From the NCBI GenBank assembly GCA_050331455.1, contig JBHJGV010000094.1, positions 1 to 5,638 of the forward strand: a stretch of DNA of 5,638 nt, read 5' to 3'. Both the position numbers and the translations under genes were made by a program. The notes beneath the pieces are model-generated. The model was not told where the DNA came from, ran no database searches, and was given only the letters and a program-made list of their open reading frames with translations. Source of the DNA: CAYUYV01 sp050331455. GTDB lineage: Bacteria; Pseudomonadota; Alphaproteobacteria; JAJFIK01. Shown here in pieces: positions 1-4,702 of this stretch; position 1 is the first letter of the stretch, and each line of letters opens with the position of its first letter.

Positions 1-559
1 CGGATTTTTCCACCGTCTCGCGCATGGTGCGCGCCACTCGCCCCAGGGATTGCGTGGCCATGAACAATTCCGCCACGGCCGATGAGGCATCCACCTCAAG
101 CTCGTCGATGCGATCGGCCGAAACGGTGATCCGTCGGCAGATGACGAGTGCCACCGCATCCGTTAGCGCAATGAGCTGGACATGCAGGGTTTCGGGCTTG
201 TTGAGAACGAGGCCCCGCCAGGGCAGCGGGCTGTCGGGGCCCATATGGGCAAGAAGGGATTTTCCGTCTTCGCAGAAGGTGTCGACATGCAGACCCTCGG
301 CGGCCTCCGGCAAAACCGCTTTGTAGGTTTCCGTTTGCCGCAACTGCTCCAGGAGAGATTGGCCTAACCCTGTTGCTTGCAGAATATGCCCGGAAGACCG
401 ATCCACGAGGAAACAGGGATCGGGCCAGCACTCCAGGATGTCTTGCGCTGACGGCACGGGAGGGTGAGACGCCGATGCCTCTTGTTCCGGCACCGTCGGC
501 GCTGGGTCCGGGGCAGATCTTTGCGTGCCGAAAAGCCGTCTGCCGAGCGCTGCCTTCAT
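1..559 (-). CDS. PAS-like sensor/signalling protein, N-terminal 186 residues (runs off the left edge)
   Basis: This minus-strand frame is open from an ATG at 557-559 to the window edge (186 codons seen, no stop). The start is fixed by an in-frame TGA at 566-568 and by GGAG at 569-572, 9 nt upstream of the ATG; a GTG at 560-562 is a less likely alternative. Residues 1-38 are a Pro/Ala/Ser-rich, probably disordered leader. Residues about 40-142 look like a PAS domain: ILECWPDPCFLVDRSSGHIL is the typical opening (hydrophobic core, D53, S55-G57 turn), and a beta-rich end lies near LHVQLIALTDAVALVICRR. Residues about 147-186 are amphipathic and helical (RIDELEVDASSAVAELFMAT and onward), resembling the linker into a chemoreceptor signalling domain or a kinase dimerisation helix. 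No signal peptide or membrane span is visible, so it is probably cytoplasmic. Four cysteines (44, 49, 96, 141) are present, but no CxxC or haem motif. The output domain lies outside the window. A methyl-accepting chemotaxis-type protein is a guess; a histidine kinase is the alternative. Confidence 0.72.
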   Translation of the reverse strand, partial: MKAALGRRLFGTQRSAPDPAPTVPEQEASASHPPVPSAQDILECWPDPCFLVDRSSGHILQATGLGQSLLEQLRQTETYKAVLPEAAEGLHVDTFCEDGKSLLAHMGPDSPLPWRGLVLNKPETLHVQLIALTDAVALVICRRITVSADRIDELEVDASSAVAELFMATQSLGRVARTMRETVEKS

Positions 560-792
560 CACGATTCACTCCGAGTTTAGATCCTATGGTGAAGTGCACG
601 TGCTTGAGATGCCGTTAATGGGAGCCTTGTTGGGGCATAGACTGCAGCGACCGGCCGGTCTCACTTGGCGCAAGGCGGGCTGAGCCGGTAGAAGTCGGAT
701 CGGATAGCGGCTCGATTGCCCCGGCGCGCGTGCCATGGCATACGCCAGGACACGCCAAAGACAGGATCGATGTTGAGAGAAGGTGAGGAGAG
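560..792. promoter_or_regulatory. Divergent intergenic region between the PAS-like gene and yebC
   Basis: These 233 bp must carry the promoters for the leftward PAS-like gene and the rightward yebC-ruvC-ruvA unit. Nothing in it codes convincingly. Seen directly: a perfect 12-bp palindrome GACCGGCCGGTC at 649-660, a perfect 10-bp palindrome TGCCATGGCA at 731-740, and a 6-bp inverted repeat GAGCCG (682-687)/CGGCTC (708-713) with a 20-nt loop. A weak sigma-70-like match for yebC is TTGCCC at 716-721, then 17 nt, then CATACG at 739-744, which overlaps the second palindrome. The promoter assignment is inference; the matches to consensus are partial. Confidence 0.4.
569..572 (-). promoter_or_regulatory. 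Ribosome binding site of the PAS-like gene
   Basis: On the minus strand this reads GGAG, 9 nt before the ATG at 559. An in-frame stop (566-568) lies between it and the start codon, so it supports initiation at 559 or at the GTG at 562. Confidence 0.5.
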
Positions 793-1539
793 ATGGCGGG
801 ACATTCCCAGTTTAAGAACATCATGTACCGCAAGGGCGCCCAGGACGCGAAGCGCTCCAAGCTGTTCTCGAAGCTCGCCAAAGAAATCACCGTGGCGGCG
901 AAAATGGGGGGGCCGGACCAGGAAGGCAATCCGCGCCTGCGCCTCGCGATCCAGAACGCCCGCTCAAATTCCATGCCCAAGGACAATATCGAGCGGGCCA
1001 TCAAGAAGTCCCAAGGCAACGACGCGGAGACCTATGAGGAGATCCGTTACGAAGGCTTCGGCCCCGGCGGCATCGGTGTCGTCGTGGAGGCGCTGACGGA
1101 CAATCGCAACCGCACCGCGGGGGATGTGCGGACGGCCTTTTCCAAGAATGGCGGCAATCTCGGCGAAAACGGCAGCGTCGTCTTCATGTTCGACCATATG
1201 GGCAGCATCACCTATCCGCTGGAGGCGGGCGACGCCGATGCCATGCTGGAAACGGCCATTGAGGTGGGCGCGGACGAATGTGTCACCTCCGAGGATGGTC
1301 ATGAGTTTCTGTGTGCCGATGATTCCTTTGCCGATGTGCGCCAGGCCCTGGAAGACAAGCTGGGCGAAGCGAGCAGCGCCCGGATCATCTGGAAGCCCCA
1401 GAACACCATTGAGGTGTCCGGAGACCAGGCACAGACTCTCATGAAACTTCTGAACACCCTGGACGACAGCGACGATGTTCAGAATGTCTACGCCAATTTC
1501 GAGATGTCCGATGAGACCCTGGCGAGCCTCGAGTCGTGA
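793..1539 (+). CDS. yebC: YebC/PmpR/TACO1-family protein (translation factor or transcriptional regulator)
   Basis: This is a complete 248-residue protein; family members are usually about 240-250. It opens with the family hallmark MAGHSQFKNIMYRKGAQDAK. Further signatures are KLAKEITVAAKMGG (about 28-41), NPRLRLAIQNARSNSMPKDN (46-65), the YEGFGPGGIGVVVEALTDNR core (86-105), NRTAGDVRTAFSKNGGNLGE (about 105-124) and a C-terminal DDSDDVQNVYANFEM segment. The start is secure: an in-frame TGA at 784-786 precedes it, and a purine-rich Shine-Dalgarno tract (AAGGTGAGGAG, 780-790) abuts the ATG at 793. The family was long annotated as a DNA-binding regulator (PmpR). More recent work on YebC and mitochondrial TACO1 supports a ribosome-associated role in translating difficult stretches such as polyproline. 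Nothing in the sequence separates the two roles. It is the first gene of the coupled unit: its TGA lies within the GTGA that starts ruvC. Confidence 0.96.
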   Translation: MAGHSQFKNIMYRKGAQDAKRSKLFSKLAKEITVAAKMGGPDQEGNPRLRLAIQNARSNSMPKDNIERAIKKSQGNDAETYEEIRYEGFGPGGIGVVVEALTDNRNRTAGDVRTAFSKNGGNLGENGSVVFMFDHMGSITYPLEAGDADAMLETAIEVGADECVTSEDGHEFLCADDSFADVRQALEDKLGEASSARIIWKPQNTIEVSGDQAQTLMKLLNTLDDSDDVQNVYANFEMSDETLASLES

Positions 1540-2138
1540 CGGCGCCGGACGGCGTGCGCCGGATCCTCGGCCTTGATCCCGGTTTGCGCCGCACGGGTTG
1601 GGGCATCCTGGAATGCGCCGGTAGCCGCCTGCGGGCCATCGGCCATGGTGTGGTGAGCACCGATGGCGATGCCCCCCTGGCCGTGCGCCTTGCATCTCTC
1701 CATGACGGCCTGCAGGGGGTCGTGGAGCGGGAGCGGCCCCATGAGGCGGCCGTCGAACAGACCTTCGTCAGCCGCGACGCGGTGGCCACCCTGAAATTGG
1801 GCCATGCCCGCGCTGTGGCCCTGTTGGTGCCGGCGCTGGCCGGGCTCGACGTGCATGAATATGCGCCCAATCAGGTGAAAAAATCCGTGGTCGGCGTGGG
1901 GCATGCGGACAAAAACCAGATTCTCGCCATGGTCCGCATGCTGCTGCCCGGCTGCACGGTGAGTGCGGCGGACGCCGCCGATGCCCTGGCCGTGGCCATC
2001 ACCCATGCCCATCGATCCATGGGCGCCCTCCCGCTCGGAAGCCCTCAAGCAGGTGCCGCCGGCGCGGGGGACTGGTCTGCCTTAGAGGACCGCGCGGCGA
2101 CGGGAATCGGGCGGCGAGCATTCAGGACGGAGCCATGA
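1536..2138 (+). CDS. ruvC: Crossover junction endodeoxyribonuclease RuvC
   Basis: This 200-residue protein is a Holliday-junction resolvase: a dimeric Mg-dependent nuclease that nicks two opposed strands of the junction presented by RuvAB. The four acidic catalytic residues of the RNase H-like fold can be placed by comparison with the E. coli family pattern: D14 in ILGLDPGLRRTGWG, E74 in AVEQTFVSRD, and D146 and D149 in SAADAADALAVAITHAH. F77, in the position of the aromatic that probes the junction, is kept, as is KLGHARAVALL. Translation starts at GTG (1536), overlapping the yebC stop by four bases, and ends in an ATGA overlap with ruvA, so expression is probably coupled. The tail after ITHAH is about 40 residues, rich in Gly and Ala, and longer than in E. 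coli RuvC (173 residues in total). Part of this tail may be dispensable. No frameshift or missing catalytic residue is seen. Confidence 0.97.
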   Translation: MTAPDGVRRILGLDPGLRRTGWGILECAGSRLRAIGHGVVSTDGDAPLAVRLASLHDGLQGVVERERPHEAAVEQTFVSRDAVATLKLGHARAVALLVPALAGLDVHEYAPNQVKKSVVGVGHADKNQILAMVRMLLPGCTVSAADAADALAVAITHAHRSMGALPLGSPQAGAAGAGDWSALEDRAATGIGRRAFRTEP

Positions 2139-2755
2139 TCGGACTCTTGCGCGGACAGATCCTTGAGATTTCTGCGGAGACGGCGCTTCTCGACGTGGGC
2201 GGCGTGGGCTATGAAGTCCATTGTCCGGCCCGCCTGCTGGGCACACTTTCCCTTGGCACGAACAAGGCCGTCAGTCTCGTGATCGAGACGGTCGTGCGGG
2301 AAGACATGATCCGCCTTTACGGGTTTTCCGGTTCGGCGGAGCGGGAGCTGTTCCGCATGCTTCAAAGCGTCCAGGGCGTCGGTGCCCGGGTGGCGCTGGC
2401 GATCCTCAGTATCATGACACCGGAGGATCTGGCGATTGCCGTGGCCCAGGGGGACGCAACCGCCTTTGCCCGCGCGAGCGGCGTTGGCCCGAAACTTGCC
2501 AAGCGGCTTGCCACGGAACTCAAAGACAAAACCCCCGCACTCCCAACCTCCGTCCCCGCCACGCCGGAGCGTGGGGGCCTGTCTGCGCCAGCGCAGACCC
2601 CCCGTGCCGACGCGATCTCCGCGCTCGTCAACCTGGGCTATCCCTCGGGCGACGCCACCCGCGCCATCGCCGCGGCCGAAAAGGCCCTCACCAAGGAGGG
2701 CACGGACGTGGATACAGAAGGCCTGATCCGAGGGGGCTTGCGGGAGTTGGTGTAA
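2135..2755 (+). CDS. ruvA: Holliday junction branch migration complex subunit RuvA
   Basis: This complete 206-residue protein is the tetrameric junction-binding subunit that holds the four-way junction open and recruits the RuvB ATPase. Domain I (about 1-65) is the OB fold, starting MIGLLRGQILEI, with the acidic pin E56-D57 in REDMIRLYGF. Domain II (about 66-132) carries two helix-hairpin-helix DNA contacts, QGVGARVALAILS (80-92) and ASGVGPKLAKRLATELKD (114-131). A Pro/Ala-rich flexible linker (about 133-156) leads to domain III (about 157-206, ADAISALVNLGYPSGDATRA and onward), which binds RuvB. The start ATG at 2135 overlaps the ruvC stop as ATGA and has AGGA at 2124-2127. The usual partner ruvB does not follow; the next gene is on the other strand. 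The intact domain III implies that a RuvB is still encoded elsewhere (inference). Confidence 0.97.
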   Translation: MIGLLRGQILEISAETALLDVGGVGYEVHCPARLLGTLSLGTNKAVSLVIETVVREDMIRLYGFSGSAERELFRMLQSVQGVGARVALAILSIMTPEDLAIAVAQGDATAFARASGVGPKLAKRLATELKDKTPALPTSVPATPERGGLSAPAQTPRADAISALVNLGYPSGDATRAIAAAEKALTKEGTDVDTEGLIRGGLRELV

Positions 2756-2901
2756 GTGCGCTCGTCCCCTGTCCTGAATGCGCCCTGGAAACGCGCCAGA
2801 GGAGAGACGATTCCGTCCAGCTGGCCTGGACTTCACCGCGAATTATCCTTGGCAAGAATGTTCGGCCCATCCATCGAACCGGATTATGGGGCCGGCGGTC
2901 C
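2756..2901. other. Convergent intergenic gap between ruvA and the M48 protease gene
   Basis: These 146 bp separate the ends of two genes that face each other. No convincing coding region is seen, and no RuvB-like start such as a Walker A motif is found in any frame. A small inverted repeat GTCCAG (2815-2820)/CTGGAC (2826-2831) with a 5-nt loop is present, but it lacks a following T-run on either strand. Termination here may be Rho-dependent or may use a weak hairpin. Confidence 0.4.
2815..2831. terminator. Possible weak hairpin terminator after ruvA
   Basis: A 6-bp perfect stem (GTCCAG/CTGGAC) with a CTGGC loop lies about 60 bp after the ruvA stop, in a convergent gap where a bidirectional terminator is expected. 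There is no U-tract, so it is only a candidate. Confidence 0.15.
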
Positions 2902-4068
2902 TCACCGGGGCGGGGTGAAGCCTCGGGGCATGAGCGGTTCGCCGGCGGTGCGGCGGGTGCGGATTTCCTGGCGTGTGCGCTCCACGGCGAGGAGGCGTTC
3001 TGGGATATGCGGGTGGGAATGGGCGCGCCAGGCGCTCAAGGGTCCCTCATTGGCCAGGGCCTGAAATATGGTCTCGATACCGTCGAGGTCTCCGTCCACG
3101 GATGGGACCGCGCGGGCATAGAGGTAAAGACCGATATAGTCCGCTTCCCGCTCGAATTGCGGGGTCCGGGTCAGGGCGGCGCTCACGGCACGGGTGGCGT
3201 CCTGGCCCGGCGGTGGCGTGGGCTCCACGCCGAAAATGGCGAGCAGAAGATCCGTCATCTGGCCGGCGATGGCCGTCACGGGCAGGACCACGATGCCGCC
3301 GCTGACCAAGGTGTTGCGGATCACCTTGCGCGGATGGCGGGCGATGTTGTGCGCCAGTTCATGGGCAATGACGAATTGAAGCAGCCGATCGTCCTCAATA
3401 TCGCGAAGGAGACCGCTGGACAGTGAAATGGTCGTGCCGTCGGTATAGGCCGCGTAGACCGATGTGGGTGCGAGCTGCAGGGCGGCCGAACAAATCCGTA
3501 TGGGCTCGATCGAGACCGTGCGCTCCGTGCCTTGCGTATCGGCCAGGGATACGGCGACGGGCTCGCCCGCATCGAGCCGGCGTTCGGCGGCGCGCCAGGC
3601 CCGCCCCGATGGCAGGCGATAGGATTCAAGCGCCATGATCCGGTCGCCGGTGCGCACTCCGGCCCGGGCCGCGGGGCCGTCGGGCACCACATGGAGCACG
3701 GTCGGGCCGTCAATCCCGGTGGCCGCGCGCACATGGACCGTCCTTATGTCCCCCACCAACTCCGTCACGGCTTGGGCATCGCCGGTAACCCAGCCCAACG
3801 CGTGGCGGGTCTTGTCGCCGCACAGGGCGCCATTGCGGGCGAAGACGGGCCAGGCGAGGCTCGCAAGGCGTCCGCGCCGGCGGATCCGTTCCTCGATGAT
3901 CGTCGCCAGCACGGGGCCGCGGACCTCATCGATGTCGATGCGGTCGATACGCGGATAGTCCGTCTGCGGTCCGGCGCAGGCGGCGGCGAGAAGCACAAGT
4001 CCCAGCCCGAGCGCTTTGACGTGGAACGGGCGCAGCAGATTGGGGACGCTGACCGTGGGCATTACCAT
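2902..4068 (-). CDS. M48-family zinc metalloprotease with PDZ domain, predicted lipoprotein
   Basis: This protein has 388 residues from the ATG at 4068. I chose that ATG because AGGG (4078-4081) lies 9 nt upstream; a GTG at 4074 would add two residues, and an ATG at 4062 would remove two. The N terminus has basic residues, then the hydrophobic run ALGLGLVLLAAACAGPQ, fitting a lipoprotein signal peptide with C31 as the lipidated residue. Its -3 residue is Ala rather than Leu, so the lipobox is imperfect. A PDZ-like domain (about 112-188) is marked by VLHVVPDGPAARAGVRTGDR. The peptidase domain follows, with HELAH at 236-240 (two His ligands and the catalytic Glu), the third ligand probably E306 in the ExxAD motif (FEREADYIG), and a SHPH motif near 351-354 typical of M48 C-termini. 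A hydrophobic segment lies between them (about 257-280). M48 proteases of the Oma1/BepA/LoiP type act in envelope protein quality control; placing this one in the periplasm is inference, and its substrates are unknown. It is transcribed towards ruvA and away from the nitroreductase gene. Confidence 0.9.
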   Translation of the reverse strand: MVMPTVSVPNLLRPFHVKALGLGLVLLAAACAGPQTDYPRIDRIDIDEVRGPVLATIIEERIRRRGRLASLAWPVFARNGALCGDKTRHALGWVTGDAQAVTELVGDIRTVHVRAATGIDGPTVLHVVPDGPAARAGVRTGDRIMALESYRLPSGRAWRAAERRLDAGEPVAVSLADTQGTERTVSIEPIRICSAALQLAPTSVYAAYTDGTTISLSSGLLRDIEDDRLLQFVIAHELAHNIARHPRKVIRNTLVSGGIVVLPVTAIAGQMTDLLLAIFGVEPTPPPGQDATRAVSAALTRTPQFEREADYIGLYLYARAVPSVDGDLDGIETIFQALANEGPLSAWRAHSHPHIPERLLAVERTRQEIRTRRTAGEPLMPRGFTPPR

Positions 4069-4170
4069 GGGCACAAGCCCTGTTGCAGGTGGGGCAAAAA
4101 GCGGGATCTTACGCTAGCATGGGCTGCACCCGGGACAACAGGGCGCCCCTTGCGCAAAGGAGATCATCCC
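4069..4170. promoter_or_regulatory. Divergent promoter region of the M48 protease and nitroreductase genes
   Basis: These 102 bp separate two divergently transcribed starts. The rightward gene has a strong Shine-Dalgarno AGGAG at 4158-4162, 8 nt before its ATG. Two small perfect palindromes, GGGCGCCC (4141-4148) and TTGCGCAA (4150-4157), lie directly before that site and could form local structure. For the leftward gene a weak promoter pair is TTGTCC (4138-4133), 16 nt, then TAGCGT (4116-4111), read on the minus strand. No strong consensus promoter is visible. Confidence 0.3.
4078..4081 (-). promoter_or_regulatory. Ribosome binding site choosing the M48 protease start
   Basis: On the minus strand this reads AGGG. 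The distance is 9 nt to the ATG at 4068, 3 nt to the GTG at 4074 and 15 nt to the ATG at 4062, so the middle start is favoured. Confidence 0.45.
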
Positions 4171-4626
4171 ATGGGAGAGCATGAGAGCATTCCGCTGTCC
4201 GATTTCCGTCACTATCCGCCCGCTGATATGCTCGCACGGGCGCAAGACTTTTATGCCGAAATCCGCAGGCGCCATTCCGTGCGCGCCTTTTCGGGCCGCC
4301 CCGTGGACCGGGCGGTCATTGATGCCTGCCTGATGGCGGCGGGCACGGCGCCCAGCGGCGCCAACCACCAACCCTGGCATTTCGCCGTTATTGGGTCCCC
4401 GGAGGCAAAGGCCCGGGTGCGGAAGATGGCAGAGGCCGAGGAGGAGGCCTTTTATGCCGGCAAGGCGAGCGCGGACTGGCTGGATGCCCTCCGCCCGCTC
4501 GGGACCGATGCGAGCAAGCCCTATCTGGAGACCGCGCCCTGGCTCATCGCCATTTTCGCCCAGCGCCGGGGCGGGGTGAGGGTGGGCGAGGACCGCAAGA
4601 ATTATTACCCCGCATTCCCCGGATGA
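4171..4626 (+). pseudogene. Nitroreductase-family flavoprotein, 3' end lost to IS insertion
   Basis: The open frame gives 151 residues, whereas FMN nitroreductases of this type are usually about 200-230. The N-terminal part is well conserved: RRRHSVRAFSGRPVD (32-46) contains the basic residues that contact the FMN phosphate, and PSGANHQPWHFAVI (61-74) is the classic second nitroreductase motif. APWLIAIFAQ (122-131) and GEDRKNYY (139-146) follow. In relatives, NYY leads into a helix resembling ESVGIATGML and a C-terminal flavin-binding half. Here it leads to PAFPG and a stop at 4624-4626, sequence that belongs to the incoming element. The start ATG at 4171 is supported by AAAGGAG at 4156-4162. 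Known family members are FMN-dependent oxidoreductases of nitro compounds, quinones, enones or halotyrosines; the substrate here cannot be told. Losing the distal half should abolish flavin binding, so I call it a broken gene. The missing 3' part may lie beyond the IS. Confidence 0.85.
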
Positions 4627-4660
4627 ATTTCGGATTGCGTACGTCTGAGCGCCGATTCAT
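4623..4660. repeat. Imperfect subterminal inverted repeat in the IS left end
   Basis: ATGAAT..CGG at 4623-4633 pairs with CCG-ATTCAT at 4652-4660, leaving two unpaired T residues in the left arm. ATGAAT occurs again at 4683-4688, just before the transposase gene. These could be transposase-binding sites or a small hairpin; function is inferred only from position. Confidence 0.35.
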
Positions 4661-4671
4661 ATCATTATATC
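4635..4671 (+). promoter_or_regulatory. Possible transposase promoter
   Basis: TTGCGT at 4635-4640 is followed by an AT-rich stretch with the -10-like hexamers CATATC (4658-4663, spacing 17) and TATCAT (4660-4665, spacing 19). It lies 40-70 nt before the transposase ATG. The matches are partial. Confidence 0.22.
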
Positions 4672-4702
4672 AATGGTTTGAGATGAATGTGCGAGGCGTT
4701 TT

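Noticed and set aside
96..599. A 167-residue minus-strand frame overlapping the left-edge gene
   Set aside because: The adjacent minus-strand frame starting at 559 has a clear ribosome binding site and a PAS-like sequence, whereas this one is Arg/Gly/Ser-rich without motifs.
560..792. A possible tRNA, riboswitch or small RNA in the divergent spacer
   Set aside because: No cloverleaf arms, T-loop sequence or known riboswitch core could be recognised; only short palindromes are present.
964..1695. A 243-residue minus-strand frame opposite yebC and ruvC
   Set aside because: The opposite strand carries unmistakable YebC and RuvC, and the antisense translation shows no family motif or ribosome binding site.
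2756..3064. A small gene starting with GTG right after the ruvA stop
   Set aside because: It overlaps the end of the M48 gene by more than half its length, has no Shine-Dalgarno beyond the ruvA end, and shows no RuvB or other recognisable sequence.
2221..3426. A 401-residue plus-strand open frame spanning ruvA and the protease gene
   Set aside because: It is out of frame with ruvA and antisense to the M48 gene. Its composition is rich in Arg, Gly and Pro, with no recognisable motif, as expected of shadow frames in GC-rich DNA.
3532..4170. An upstream extension of the nitroreductase frame by more than 200 codons
   Set aside because: The extension is antisense to the protease gene and low in recognisable sequence. 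The ATG at 4171 has a strong Shine-Dalgarno, and the family homology starts just after it.
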